A program made the translations under genes and the position numbers. From NCBI GenBank assembly GCA_028712075.1, contig JAQTQX010000006.1, positions 1 to 64,000 on the forward strand: a DNA stretch of 64,000 nucleotides, read 5' to 3'. Below, in pieces: positions 18,412 to 27,555 of this stretch. The notes beneath the pieces are model-generated. The model had not been told where the DNA came from. It was given only the letters and a program-made list of their open reading frames with translations, and ran no database searches. This DNA comes from Desulfuromonadaceae bacterium. Lineage in GTDB: Bacteria > Desulfobacterota > Desulfuromonadia > Geobacterales > Pseudopelobacteraceae. Position 1 is the stretch's first letter; each line of letters starts with the position of its first letter.

Positions 18412-19232
18412 AGCCTCTGGGCGGCATGAAGGTCGTTAATCTGGCGCTGAATCTGCCTGGTCCGGCAGCGGCGCAAAGACTTTCCCGGATGGGTGCCGAA
18501 GTTGTTAAAGTCGAAGCACCGTCCGGTGACCCGATGCTGATATATCATGCTGGCTGGTATAGGGATATGGCCGATGGGCATACGCTTGTCACTCTTGATC
18601 TGAAAACTGAACCTGGTCGAACGGAGCTTGCTCGTCTGCTTGGCTCTGCCGACCTGCTTGTCAGTGCCAGCCGTCCCGCTGCCATGCAGCGTCTTGGTCT
18701 CGACTGGTCATCACTGCATGGCCGGTTTCCGCGACTCTGTCAGGTAGCGATTGTTGGGTATCCAGCCCCCCGTGAGAACGAGGCGGGACACGATCTTACC
18801 TATCAGGCGTCGCTTGGGCTGCTGACACCGCCCCATATGCCGCGCACCCTGCTGGCCGATATGGCCGGCGCCGAGATGACGGTTTCCTCTGCTCTTGCGC
18901 TGCTGCTGTCCCGAGAGCGCGGCGGAGATGCCGGGTATGCAGAAGTAGCGTTATCAGAGGCCGCCGCTGCTCTTGCCGAGCCTCTCCGCTATGGGTGTAC
19001 TTCTCCCGGAGCTCTGCTCGGCGGCGGAATTCCCGAATACAATATTTACAAAACTTCCGATGGGTGGGTAGCAGTTGCCGCTCTGGAACCGCATTTTAAG
19101 AAACGGTTGGAAGAGGCGCTTGCAATATCAACAGCGGCTGACTATCAGGCCGTTTTTGCCGGCCGCGATGCGGCGTACTGGCAGGAATGGGGTGCAGCCA
19201 ATGATGTGCCGATAGAAACGATTCGCTCATGA
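18408..19232 (+). CDS. short CaiB/BaiF family III protein, alpha-methylacyl-CoA racemase-like
   Basis: The 274-residue protein has the family III N-terminus (MKVVNLALNLPGPAAAQRLSRMGAEV). Residues match the racemase branch: histidine in AGHDLTYQASLG and aspartate in LLADMAGAEMT correspond to the catalytic pair of AMACR, and TSDGWVAVAALEPHFKKRL resembles its later motif. It is over 80 residues shorter than usual, missing part of the second half. Racemisation of a branched acyl-CoA would suit the pathway, but activity is uncertain. It overlaps etfA and the following lipoprotein gene by four bases each. Confidence 0.75.
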   Translation: MKPLGGMKVVNLALNLPGPAAAQRLSRMGAEVVKVEAPSGDPMLIYHAGWYRDMADGHTLVTLDLKTEPGRTELARLLGSADLLVSASRPAAMQRLGLDWSSLHGRFPRLCQVAIVGYPAPRENEAGHDLTYQASLGLLTPPHMPRTLLADMAGAEMTVSSALALLLSRERGGDAGYAEVALSEAAAALAEPLRYGCTSPGALLGGGIPEYNIYKTSDGWVAVAALEPHFKKRLEEALAISTAADYQAVFAGRDAAYWQEWGAANDVPIETIRS

Positions 19233-19393
19233 CGACACCATTCAGGTGCATGAGTGTCTTGATTGTTCTGGTCTCGCTGGCGGGGTGTTCCTGGCCGAGA
19301 GTTGAAATTATGAATGATGATTATTTACTTTCACCAAAACAGGCAGATTCCCACCACACTGATAAAGGCACGAGAGATGACGTAAATAAATGA
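19229..19393 (+). CDS. small predicted lipoprotein (54 aa)
   Basis: The reading frame starts at an ATG overlapping the stop of the preceding gene (ATGA) and codes for 54 residues. It begins MTTPFRCMSVLIVLVSLAGC, a short basic start, a hydrophobic stretch and a lipobox SLAGC, followed by a polar tail ending TRDDVNK. Cleavage before the cysteine would leave a mature lipoprotein of about 35 residues. I recognise no family. The gene ends 13 bases before the next acyl-CoA dehydrogenase and is probably cotranscribed. Confidence 0.6.
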   Translation: MTTPFRCMSVLIVLVSLAGCSWPRVEIMNDDYLLSPKQADSHHTDKGTRDDVNK

Positions 19394-19406
19394 AGCGGAG
19401 GTGCGC

Positions 19407-20564
19407 ATGTTTATTGATCTTACCGAAGAGCAGAAATTGATTCAGGATACCGCCCGCGCTTTTGCCAAGGCAGAACTTGAGCCTGTGGCTGCGGCGCTGG
19501 ATCAGAGTGATGATCGAGCGCCGTTAATGGCAAATCTCAAAAAACTGGCGGAACTCGGTTTTATGGGGCTGAACGTCAAGGAACAGTATGGCGGCGCGGA
19601 GGCCGGCGTGGTCGCCTTTAGTGTGGCAATCACCGAAATAGCCCGCGCCTGTGCTTCCACTGCGGTGACGCTATCGGTCAACAATATGGTCTGTGAGGTG
19701 ATCCAGTCGGTCGGCAATGAAGAACAGAAAATGAAGTACATTCCGAAAATTTGTTCCGGCGAATACGCTGCCGGCGGTTTTGGTCTGACCGAACCGGGAG
19801 CCGGTTCCGACCCGTCCGGCATGTGTACCCAGGCGGTTAAAGATGGCGACTTTTATGTCCTGAACGGCTCTAAAATTTTTATTACCAGCGCACCCTATGC
19901 CGGGGTATTTGTTGTCTGGGCGGTAACCGACAAGGATGCGCCGAAAGGGAAGGGGATCAGTTGTTTCCTGATCGAAGGTGGCACGCAGGGCCTCATTATC
20001 GGCAAGGAAGAGAAGAAAATGGGGCAGCATGCTTCCGCCACCAACGAACTGATTTTTGACAACTGCCGGGTACCGGCAAGCGCCATGATGGGAAAACTGA
20101 ACGACGGTTTCCGCATCGCGGTTGCCGAATTGACCGGCGGCCGCATCGGCATCGGTTCACTCGGGCTTGGTATCGGTCTGGCGGCGATGGATTATGCCAC
20201 CCGCTACGCAACGGAACGGGCTCAATTCGGGCAAAAAATCAGTAATTTTCAGGCAATCCAATGGATGATTGCTGATGGTTATACCGAACTTGAGGCGGCA
20301 CGGCTGCTGCTGATGAACGCAGCTTATCGCAAGGAATCCGGCAAGCCATTTGCGAAAGAGGCGTCCATGGCTAAAATGTTTGCCACTGAAGCGGGAAATA
20401 TTGCCTGTTACAAAGCGATGCAGATGCTGGGCGGCTATGGCTACACCAAGGATTACCCGATTGAGCGCTTTGCTCGTGATGTCCGTATCACGGCCATCTA
20501 TGAAGGGACCAACGAAATTCAGCGGATGATCATTTCTCGTGAAATACTACGAAATTTCAGCTAG
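19407..20564 (+). CDS. acyl-CoA dehydrogenase
   Basis: The 385-residue protein has the same signatures as the first acyl-CoA dehydrogenase: FGLTEPGAGSDPSGM, FITSAPYAGVFVVW, KMGQHASATNE and IYEGTNEIQRMI with the catalytic glutamate. Start ATG 19407 has GCGGAG six bases upstream; GTG 19401 is less likely. Substrate is unknown; a branched or different chain length from the 13201 enzyme is plausible because both feed the same ETF. The CoA-transferase genes follow within 12 bases. Confidence 0.92.
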   Translation: MFIDLTEEQKLIQDTARAFAKAELEPVAAALDQSDDRAPLMANLKKLAELGFMGLNVKEQYGGAEAGVVAFSVAITEIARACASTAVTLSVNNMVCEVIQSVGNEEQKMKYIPKICSGEYAAGGFGLTEPGAGSDPSGMCTQAVKDGDFYVLNGSKIFITSAPYAGVFVVWAVTDKDAPKGKGISCFLIEGGTQGLIIGKEEKKMGQHASATNELIFDNCRVPASAMMGKLNDGFRIAVAELTGGRIGIGSLGLGIGLAAMDYATRYATERAQFGQKISNFQAIQWMIADGYTELEAARLLLMNAAYRKESGKPFAKEASMAKMFATEAGNIACYKAMQMLGGYGYTKDYPIERFARDVRITAIYEGTNEIQRMIISREILRNFS

Positions 20565-20575
20565 AGGAGGCAGGT

Positions 20576-21544
20576 ATGAGTACAGACAAGCGCATTACTC
20601 TGCAGCAGGCAGCCGAGATTATCAAAGACGGCTCCAGTCTCACCTTTTCCGGATTCACCATCTGGCGCAGGCCGATGGCGATAGTATTTGAACTGATTCG
20701 GCAGCATCGTAAGCATCTTCATCTCATTGAGGTAAATGGCGGCTCGCACACTGAATTTCTTGCCGGAGCCGGGTGTCTCGATATTTGGGAATCGTGCTGG
20801 GTTGGTCATGAACTGTACGGTAAGTATGGAGCGAATATTTCACGCAAAGTTGCCGATAAACAGATCATCGTTGAAGACTACAGCCATGCCGAGATGATGT
20901 TTCGTTTCGCAGCCGCCGCTAGCGGAGCGCCGTACGCTGTAACACAAACGTCTCTCGGAACCGATATCCATAACCCCGAATATGACATGCTCGGTCGCGC
21001 CGGACTGCGTGACGGCAAGCGTATTGCGAAGCATAAATACCAGTTTACCGAAGATCCGTTCTTTGGAGCCGGCTCCCAGGTACTGATTCCCGCTGCGAAA
21101 GTTGATATCGCAGTTCTCTGCGTGCAACAGGTGGGTGAGGAGGGGACGGTGCGAGTCAACGGTCAGTATTATTCTGATCCGGAAGTCGCTCGTGCGGCTG
21201 ATATTACGATTGTCATGGCTGAAGAGATCGTGCCGGAGGAGTATCTGCGCCGCAATGCCGATCAGAACACCATTGTCAGCTTTGAGGTTAATCACATACT
21301 GGAATGCCCGTTTGGCGCGCATCCCACCGGCATGTTCGGGCGCTACGATGTTGATGGTGCATTTCTCAAGGATTTCTACGGCCGTACTCGCACCCAGGAG
21401 GGATTTGACGAATTTGCCAACGAATGGATTCATGGCCAGAACCACCTGAACTATCTCGAAAAACTCGGTTTCCAGCGCATGCTGAAGCTCAAGGCAAACA
21501 GCGCCATGAATTATAGTCCTCGCGAAAAAAAGGGAGGTAAATAA
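20576..21544 (+). CDS. CoA-transferase subunit A (glutaconate CoA-transferase-like)
   Basis: The 322-residue protein belongs to family I CoA-transferase alpha subunits: KDGSSLTFSGFTIWRRPMA at the N-terminus, then VAATSG-like cores such as TQTSLGTDI and QQVGEEGTVRVNG. With the next gene it forms a heteromeric enzyme that moves CoA from a donor such as acetyl-CoA to a free acid. The acid substrate is not evident; in this operon a short branched or straight acid is likely. RBS GAGGAGG. Confidence 0.88.
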   Translation: MSTDKRITLQQAAEIIKDGSSLTFSGFTIWRRPMAIVFELIRQHRKHLHLIEVNGGSHTEFLAGAGCLDIWESCWVGHELYGKYGANISRKVADKQIIVEDYSHAEMMFRFAAAASGAPYAVTQTSLGTDIHNPEYDMLGRAGLRDGKRIAKHKYQFTEDPFFGAGSQVLIPAAKVDIAVLCVQQVGEEGTVRVNGQYYSDPEVARAADITIVMAEEIVPEEYLRRNADQNTIVSFEVNHILECPFGAHPTGMFGRYDVDGAFLKDFYGRTRTQEGFDEFANEWIHGQNHLNYLEKLGFQRMLKLKANSAMNYSPREKKGGK

Positions 21545-21545
21545 T

Positions 21546-22364
21546 ATGTCAGAGTTCGCAAAACCTGAAGAATACGGTCTGGCTGACCTTCTCTGCAGTG
21601 CCGCTTCCCGTGAAGTAGGGGATAATGAAATCGTCTTTGCCGGTACCGGGCTGCCGATGGTCGCCATCATGCTGGCACAAAATACCCACGCTCCCAACCT
21701 GAAGCTGATCTTTGAAGCCGGTACTCTTGATGGCCGCCCACCGGAACTGCCCACTTCTGTGGGGGATGCCCGCTGCGAAATGGGCGCGTCCCGTGCTTCA
21801 GGACTCTACGATGCTTTTAGTATCGCCCAGAGAGGCTATGTGGATCTTGGTTTTCTCGGAGGCGCCGAAGTCGATCAGTACGGCAATGTAAATACCACCT
21901 GCATCGGCGATTATCTGAACCCGGAACTGCGCCTGACCGGCAGCGGCGGCAACCCGGATATCAACTCTTTCGCCCGGCGCACGGTGTTCATCATGGTGCA
22001 CGAAAAACGGCGTTTTGTAGAAAATGTCAGTTACATCACCAGTCCCGGCTGGCGGGTCAAAAAATGGCCGGGTGGTGATATCGTTCCTCGTCAGCAACTC
22101 TACGGTTCCGCCTACCGTGGCGGCCCTTCAGCTGTTATCAGCACCGCCGGGGTATTCCGTTTTGACGAAGAAAGCGGCCTGATGTATCTGGATACCTGCC
22201 ATCCGGGCAAAACGCCGTCCGAGATTCGCGACCTCTGCCAATTTGATCTTGATATTTCGCGTGTCAAAGGGGAAACGGCTGTGCCAACCAGGGAAGAGTT
22301 GCGCATTATCCACGAGGTTCTTGATCCTGACGAGATTTTTATTCCAAAAGTGAAAAAGGGGTAG
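21546..22364 (+). CDS. CoA-transferase subunit B (glutaconate CoA-transferase-like)
   Basis: The 272-residue beta subunit has the active-site glutamate motif LIFEAGTLDGRPPELPTSVGD, corresponding to the thioester-forming glutamate of GctB. GGAEVDQYGNVNTT and SGGNPDINSFARRT are further family signatures. It begins two bases after subunit A ends, and its stop overlaps the DUF2889 gene start by one base, so the three are translationally coupled. Confidence 0.9.
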   Translation: MSEFAKPEEYGLADLLCSAASREVGDNEIVFAGTGLPMVAIMLAQNTHAPNLKLIFEAGTLDGRPPELPTSVGDARCEMGASRASGLYDAFSIAQRGYVDLGFLGGAEVDQYGNVNTTCIGDYLNPELRLTGSGGNPDINSFARRTVFIMVHEKRRFVENVSYITSPGWRVKKWPGGDIVPRQQLYGSAYRGGPSAVISTAGVFRFDEESGLMYLDTCHPGKTPSEIRDLCQFDLDISRVKGETAVPTREELRIIHEVLDPDEIFIPKVKKG

Positions 22365-22816
22365 TGGTGACGCCGGTGAACGCAATGGAGGATTTTACGC
22401 GGGATATCAGGTACCACGTCCAGCGTGATGACGAGCACTCCATTATTCTGACGGCCCGCCTGAAAGATCATTTTCATGATATCCGGATGGAAGTGCTGGC
22501 GGATTTTGCATCGCTTGCTATTACCGCTGCGCGCGTCAATTTCGTCCGTCATCCGTCGCTGGATTGTCCTAATGTTGCCGTGCGGATGGAGCGCCTTGTC
22601 GGCTTTACCATCGGCAAAGGGCTTAACCGCATGCTGCAGGAGATATTTGGTGGCGGGGAAGGGTGCGGCAACCTCAAGGTGATGCTGCTCGGGCTGCTTC
22701 CCCTTGCCATGAATGTCAAGGCGGCAGCCGGATTCACCGATGAGCGGGCGATGCTTGCATCGATCAAGGAACGGCTGACGGGCAGTTGTGCAGGGTATGT
22801 GAGGAAGCCGGAATAG
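22364..22816 (+). CDS. DUF2889 domain protein
   Basis: The 150-residue protein fits DUF2889: FTRDIRYHV, ARLKDHFHDIRMEVLADF, RHPSLDCPN, ERLVGFTIGKGLNRML and an EGCGNLKVMLLGLLP segment. This family is found beside acyl-CoA metabolism genes in several bacteria, but its function is unknown. GTG 22364 gives overlap with the CoA-transferase stop; ATG 22385 is an alternative start. A terminator-like hairpin follows. Confidence 0.75.
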   Translation: MVTPVNAMEDFTRDIRYHVQRDDEHSIILTARLKDHFHDIRMEVLADFASLAITAARVNFVRHPSLDCPNVAVRMERLVGFTIGKGLNRMLQEIFGGGEGCGNLKVMLLGLLPLAMNVKAAAGFTDERAMLASIKERLTGSCAGYVRKPE

Positions 22817-22842
22817 TTTTGGGTCGTTGATGTAGCTGAAGC

Positions 22843-22880
22843 AGGCATCCCTGCCGTATTGAAGGGGGTGCCTGTTTCTT
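22843..22880 (+). terminator. Rho-independent terminator after DUF2889 gene
   Basis: AGGCATCCC (22843-22851) pairs with GGGTGCCT (22866-22873), with one bulge, followed by GTTTCTTTT. It ends the CoA-transferase operon ahead of the ligase gene. Confidence 0.65.
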
Positions 22881-22895
22881 TTGCGGGGGATTAAC

Positions 22896-24692
22896 ATGTT
22901 AAACACTGTACCAGCGTTTCTGTTCATTGCGCTGATTTCAATTTTGTGTTTCCCGGCACTCTCCCTCTCATGTCCTAAAATTTCAACCTCCGAAGCCGCT
23001 CAACAGATGGACTCTTTGGCAACTGATATTCGCTACCACAACCGCCTGTATTATGAAAAAGCGCGGCCGGTTATCAGTGATGCAGAATATGATCGGCTGT
23101 TTGCATCACTTGTCGAGCTGGAGAAATGTTTCCCTGAGCAGGCAGTTGCTGATTCACCGACCCGCACGGTGGGTTCTGGAGGGGATGCCACTATCCGCGC
23201 GGTGAAGCATGTACAGCCGATGCTTAGTTTGTCGTCCACCACCGGACCTGAGGCGGTTGAAACATTACTGAAAAGAGTCGCAGCAGACGGAAATGGGCAA
23301 CTGCTGGTTCAGCCTAAAGTAGACGGATTGCCGGTGGAGCTTCTGTATTCCGGTGGTCAGCTGGTTTCTGCTGCGACGCGCGGGGACGGTTGGTACGGTG
23401 AGGATGTGACGGAACGGGCCCGCGCAATCAAGGGTGTTCCTCGCCAACTGACCGGTGCGTTTCCGGAGCAGGTGGTTGTCCGTGGTGAAGTATATGCTGA
23501 TCTGTCGCTGCTGCGCATGTACCGGGCCGGTAAAAACTTTGCAACGTATGCCACTCCCCGGCATGCTGCAGCAGCGCTGTTGCGAGAGCAGAATCCGGAT
23601 CCGGCTGCGGTGGCACTGCTTCGCCTGTTTCCCTACGAGCTGGTAAGGGCCCGTTCTCTCCTCGAAAGAATTCGCTCTGATAATGATGCGCTCATGCTGC
23701 TAGCCGCGTGGGGATTTCCTGTTAATCGAGCACAGAGCTGTACCGTACGGAGCTTTTCCGAAATTCAGGCGTCATATCGTGCGTATTTGGCTGATCGGGA
23801 ACAGCAACCATTTGCCATGGACGGCATTGTAGTGAAAGTTGCTGATCTGGCAGCCCGCCAGCGATTGGGGAACGGGGAGCGAGCCCCTCTTTGGGCGGCA
23901 GCATGGAAATTCCCCCCTGATTCAGCGAAGACGCAGATCCTCCGGATTAACCGGACTGTCGGCCGCACGGGGCGCCGTACGCCGGTTGCCACGGTCGTAC
24001 CGGTGCGTCTTGGTGATGTTCTTGTCTCTCATGTTTCGCTGCATAATGAAGCCGAAATCACCCGATTGGATATTGAGGTCGGGGATCAGGTTGTCCTTGC
24101 CCTGGTGGGTGATGTAATTCCACAACTGGTAGAGGTGGTAGAGCGGACTGGTCGTGCTCAAAAAACCGGAGCGGTTTTGCCTGCTGCTGCGAAACAGTCT
24201 CTCAATATGTGTCTGTCTGATACGCCTGTGTGTCGAGATCAGTACGTGGCCCGGGCAACGTATTTCGTATCAAAACGGGGATTGAATATTGCCGGCCTCG
24301 GGCGGAAGCGGGTGCATAAATTGGTGGAAGCAGGACTGTTTACTGATCTGCCGTCACTGTTTACCCTCTCCGCGGAACAGATAGCAACGGTGCCGGGCTT
24401 TGGCGTGAAACCGGCACGCCGTCTGATTGCTGAAATTCGCGCCGCCAGTCGTGCCGATTCGTTCCATTTTGTTACCGCTCTGGGTATCCCCGGAGTCGGG
24501 CCAAAGTCTGTCGAACATCTGCCCTGCACGTTTATTTCACTTGATGCGCTGCTGGCTGCCAAACCGCAACAATTATCGGCTCTTTCAGCAACGGATGCCC
24601 GTACTGTACGCACCATTCGGCAATTTTTTAAACTGCCGGGAGGGAAAGATATGCTGAAAAAATTTCGTGAGAATGGGGTACTGAACAGGTAA
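22896..24692 (+). CDS. ligB: NAD-dependent DNA ligase-like protein (LigB type) with predicted signal sequence
   Basis: The 598-residue protein starts with a hydrophobic segment (VPAFLFIALISILCFPALSLS) of signal-peptide form, then an NAD+ ligase Ia domain (IRYHNRLYYEKARPVISDAEYD), adenylation motif VQPKVDGLPVELLYSGG with the nucleophile lysine, RGEVYADL, an OB fold (NRTVGRTGRRTPVATV), and a helix-hairpin-helix C-terminus (GIPGVGPKSVE). There is no BRCT domain and no complete four-cysteine zinc finger, as in E. coli LigB. ATG 22896 has GCGGGGGA upstream. A periplasmic or membrane location would be odd for a ligase; see finding. Confidence 0.85.
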   Translation: MLNTVPAFLFIALISILCFPALSLSCPKISTSEAAQQMDSLATDIRYHNRLYYEKARPVISDAEYDRLFASLVELEKCFPEQAVADSPTRTVGSGGDATIRAVKHVQPMLSLSSTTGPEAVETLLKRVAADGNGQLLVQPKVDGLPVELLYSGGQLVSAATRGDGWYGEDVTERARAIKGVPRQLTGAFPEQVVVRGEVYADLSLLRMYRAGKNFATYATPRHAAAALLREQNPDPAAVALLRLFPYELVRARSLLERIRSDNDALMLLAAWGFPVNRAQSCTVRSFSEIQASYRAYLADREQQPFAMDGIVVKVADLAARQRLGNGERAPLWAAAWKFPPDSAKTQILRINRTVGRTGRRTPVATVVPVRLGDVLVSHVSLHNEAEITRLDIEVGDQVVLALVGDVIPQLVEVVERTGRAQKTGAVLPAAAKQSLNMCLSDTPVCRDQYVARATYFVSKRGLNIAGLGRKRVHKLVEAGLFTDLPSLFTLSAEQIATVPGFGVKPARRLIAEIRAASRADSFHFVTALGIPGVGPKSVEHLPCTFISLDALLAAKPQQLSALSATDARTVRTIRQFFKLPGGKDMLKKFRENGVLNR

Positions 24693-24783
24693 AAATTATG
24701 CGGCGTTTTTGAGTGGAGGCTTGACGGGCAACTTATCAATCTGTTAGAAAGACTGACTCGAATTCAGACAAGGATGAATATCA

Positions 24784-24990
24784 ATGCCGTATATCACAAT
24801 TGATGAGACACGCTGCAAGGGGTGCGGGCTCTGCACCATAGCCTGTCCGAAAAAGCTGGTTGCTTTGAGTGGCACGCCGAACAGTTTGGGCTTTACCGTG
24901 GCAGTGTTTTCGGGCCCGGAAAAATGCACCGGCTGCTCGTTATGTGCAGAGATGTGCCCGGATGTTGCCATCTCGGTTTTTAAGGAGTGA
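24784..24990 (+). CDS. vorD: 2-oxoacid:ferredoxin oxidoreductase ferredoxin (delta) subunit
   Basis: The 68-residue protein carries two 4Fe-4S motifs, CKGCGLCTIACP and CTGCSLCAEMCP. It is the delta subunit of the four-part 2-oxoacid oxidoreductase encoded here (delta, alpha, beta, gamma). Its stop overlaps a possible start of the alpha gene, and translation is probably coupled. Confidence 0.92.
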   Translation: MPYITIDETRCKGCGLCTIACPKKLVALSGTPNSLGFTVAVFSGPEKCTGCSLCAEMCPDVAISVFKE

Positions 24991-24995
24991 TGGCT

Positions 24996-26072
24996 ATGAC
25001 AACGACAGTTTCAGAAAAAATATTTGTCAAAGGGAATGAAGCGGTTGCCATGGCGGCTCTGGAAGCGGGTTGCAGCTGCTATTTCGGCTATCCGATCACT
25101 CCGCAGAGTGATATTCCGGAATATCTGTCCCGCGAGCTGCCAAAGCGCGGCGGGGTTTTCATTCAGGCCGAGAGCGAGATCGGTGCTATCAATATGGTGC
25201 TTGGCGCTTCTGCTGCCGGCGCCCGTGCCATGACCTCGTCATCAGGCCCAGGCATTTCCCTTAAACAGGAGGGAATTTCCTATATGGCCGGGTCTGAACT
25301 GCCCGGTGTCATTGTCGATGTCATGCGGCAGGGGCCTGGTCTGGGTGGCATTGACGCATCTCAGGCTGATTACTGGCAAGCAACGAAAGGGGGAGGGCAT
25401 GGCGGCTACCGCATCATTGTTCTCGCGCCCAATTCCGTTCAGGAAATGTATGACCTGACCATGCGTGCGTTTGATTTGTCGGACTTCTATCGTATTCCGG
25501 CGATGGTGCTGGCTGATTCAGTTATCGGACAGATGAAGGAATCGATTGTCGCCAATCCGCGCCTGGCTGCCATGTTGCCGGCAAAGGATTGGGCGGTGCG
25601 CGGCAGGGCTGAAGGCACGCCCCAGAATGTGGTTAAATCGCTCAAGCTGGGTGATGGCGAGATGGAAAAGCATCACTGGATGATGCATGCCCGCTATCAG
25701 GAACTGGCAGATAAAGAATGCCGTTGGGAAGAAATTGATACTGCGGATGCTAAACTGATTGTGACCGCCTTTGGCTCAACATCGCGGATTGCCAGAACTG
25801 CGGTTGCCATGGCACGTGCTGAAGGGATGAAAGTCGGGCTGATGCGACCGATCACCCTGTTCCCGTTTCCAAAACAGGCGTATGCCACCCTTTCCGAGCG
25901 GTGCAAATTATTTTTGGATATTGAGCTATCCACCGGCCAGATGGTGGATGATGTACGTCTCGCCGTAGCACGCGATGCCGAGGTCGCCTTCTACGGTCGC
26001 CCCCCCGGAACCGGTTCACTGCCGACCCCCGAAGAAATTTATGAACAGATCAAGAAACAGTGCCGGGCCTGA
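24996..26072 (+). CDS. vorB: 2-oxoacid:ferredoxin oxidoreductase alpha subunit (VorB-like)
   Basis: The 358-residue subunit has the pyruvate-flavodoxin oxidoreductase N-terminal fold: [48 protein letters not shown], and [15 protein letters not shown]. It resembles 2-oxoisovalerate oxidoreductase VorB proteins, but 2-oxoglutarate enzymes are close. AAGGAG gives best spacing to ATG 24996 rather than 24990. Oxidising 2-oxoisovalerate would give isobutyryl-CoA, the IcmF substrate in this window. Confidence 0.88.
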   Translation: MTTTVSEKIFVKGNEAVAMAALEAGCSCYFGYPITPQSDIPEYLSRELPKRGGVFIQAESEIGAINMVLGASAAGARAMTSSSGPGISLKQEGISYMAGSELPGVIVDVMRQGPGLGGIDASQADYWQATKGGGHGGYRIIVLAPNSVQEMYDLTMRAFDLSDFYRIPAMVLADSVIGQMKESIVANPRLAAMLPAKDWAVRGRAEGTPQNVVKSLKLGDGEMEKHHWMMHARYQELADKECRWEEIDTADAKLIVTAFGSTSRIARTAVAMARAEGMKVGLMRPITLFPFPKQAYATLSERCKLFLDIELSTGQMVDDVRLAVARDAEVAFYGRPPGTGSLPTPEEIYEQIKKQCRA

Positions 26073-26097
26073 GCCTGAGCAGTTGGGGATATACACC

Positions 26098-26841
26098 ATG
26101 AAACAGGTATTCAGCAGGCCGGAAAGCCTGAAAAATGTCTCAACCCATTTTTGTCCCGGTTGTCAACATGGCTCGGTGCATCGGTTGGTGGGGGAAGCAC
26201 TCGACGAATTCGGCATCCGTAGCAAAACAATCGGTATCGCGTCAGTCGGCTGTTCAGTTTTTCTGTACGGGTATTTTGATGTCGACGTGGTTGAGGCTCC
26301 CCATGGTCGTGCTCCTGCTGTCGCAACCGGTACCAAACGGGCGCGTCCGGACCGGATAGTATTCACCTATCAGGGTGATGGCGATCTTGCCGCAATCGGC
26401 ATGTCGGAGATAATTCACTCCGCCAATCGGGGCGAGAATATAACCGTCATTTTTGTGAACAATACGACCTACGGCATGACCGGCGGCCAGATGGCGCCTA
26501 CTACCATGCCGGGTCAGAAAACGTCAACGAGCCCGTATGGACGTGATGCCGCGAATGATGGAGCCCCCTTTAAAATGGCGGAGCTGCTTGCCAATCTTGA
26601 TGGCGTTGCGTTCTCGGCACGAGTGGCCCTCAACAGCCCCAAAAACGTCCTCCAGGCCAAAAAAATGATAAAAACCGCGTTCCGCTATCAGGTCGAGAAA
26701 AAAGGTTTTTCCTTTATCGAGGCGCTCTCTGCCTGTCCGACCAACTGGGGGATGAGCCCGCTTGATGCCAACCAGCGGGTGACTGATGAGATGATCCCCT
26801 ATTTTCCGCTCGGTGTGTATCGCAACACTGCTAATCTGTGA
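26098..26841 (+). CDS. vorA: 2-oxoacid:ferredoxin oxidoreductase beta subunit, thiamine diphosphate-binding
   Basis: The 247-residue subunit binds Th[28 protein letters not shown], the GDGDLAAIG motif and [16 protein letters not shown]. Start ATG 26098 (MKQVFSRPE) is chosen because the upstream extension overlaps the alpha gene. It works with the alpha and gamma subunits to decarboxylate a 2-oxoacid to its acyl-CoA and reduce ferredoxin. Confidence 0.92.
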   Translation: MKQVFSRPESLKNVSTHFCPGCQHGSVHRLVGEALDEFGIRSKTIGIASVGCSVFLYGYFDVDVVEAPHGRAPAVATGTKRARPDRIVFTYQGDGDLAAIGMSEIIHSANRGENITVIFVNNTTYGMTGGQMAPTTMPGQKTSTSPYGRDAANDGAPFKMAELLANLDGVAFSARVALNSPKNVLQAKKMIKTAFRYQVEKKGFSFIEALSACPTNWGMSPLDANQRVTDEMIPYFPLGVYRNTANL

Positions 26842-26855
26842 CCGGGAGTTAATTC

Positions 26856-27407
26856 ATGCGCTACGATGTTTTTTTTGCCGGTTACGGCGGGCAGGGCGTG
26901 CTGCTGGCCGGCAACCTGCTTTCATACGCTGCCATACACGAAGGCAAGAATGTTTCCTTCTTCCCCTCATACGGAGTTGAAAAACGGGGCGGAGCGGCCA
27001 TGTGCACTATCGTGTTTGCCGACGGCGATACCGGCTCTCCTGTGGTCGGTAATCCGTCTGTTTCGGTGCTCCTCGACCAGCTTTCGTTCGATAAATATGC
27101 TGCGAAAGTGAAACAGGGGGGGATCTGTATTATAAATTCAAGTCTGGTGCATACCGAGGGTGTCGCTCTTCCGGGGATTGAAACGGTTCAGATTCCGATG
27201 AATCAGATTGCCATTGATATCGGTAATATCCGGATGGTCAACATGGTAGCGTGCGGCGCATATATGGAAAAATCCGGTGCCTTGAAGAGCGAATCGCTGG
27301 AAGCAGCCCTGAAAAAATCACTACCTGAGCGCAACCATAAACTGATACCCGCCAACATTAGGGCAATTGAAGCTGGTGCTCAGGCAGCGAGAGTCAAAAA
27401 CTCTTGA
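26856..27407 (+). CDS. vorC: 2-oxoacid:ferredoxin oxidoreductase gamma subunit
   Basis: The 183-residue protein has the gamma domain signatures FAGYGGQGVLLAGNLLS and FFPSYGVEKRGGAAMC. GGGAG precedes the ATG. It is the last gene of the delta-alpha-beta-gamma operon; the tRNA-Gln gene begins 38 bases later. Confidence 0.92.
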   Translation: MRYDVFFAGYGGQGVLLAGNLLSYAAIHEGKNVSFFPSYGVEKRGGAAMCTIVFADGDTGSPVVGNPSVSVLLDQLSFDKYAAKVKQGGICIINSSLVHTEGVALPGIETVQIPMNQIAIDIGNIRMVNMVACGAYMEKSGALKSESLEAALKKSLPERNHKLIPANIRAIEAGAQAARVKNS

Positions 27408-27444
27408 CGTAGTCAGCCCGATTTGCTAAAAAGGCTGTCCCTAT

Positions 27445-27519
27445 AGGGGTATCGCCAAACGGTAAGGCAACGGCCTCTGACGCCGTCATCTCTTGGTTCG
27501 AATCCAGGTACCCCTGCCA
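27445..27519 (+). tRNA. tRNA-Gln(CUG)
   Basis: A full cloverleaf of 75 bases folds here. The acceptor stem AGGGGTA pairs perfectly with TACCCCT, the D arm is GCC/GGC, the anticodon stem ACGGC/GCCGT encloses loop CTCTGAC with anticodon CUG, the T arm is CTTGG TTCGAAT CCAGG, and CCA is encoded. It reads in the same direction as vorC. Confidence 0.95.
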
Positions 27520-27555
27520 AATTTATAACTAGCTGATATCGCTAGTCTATTATTG

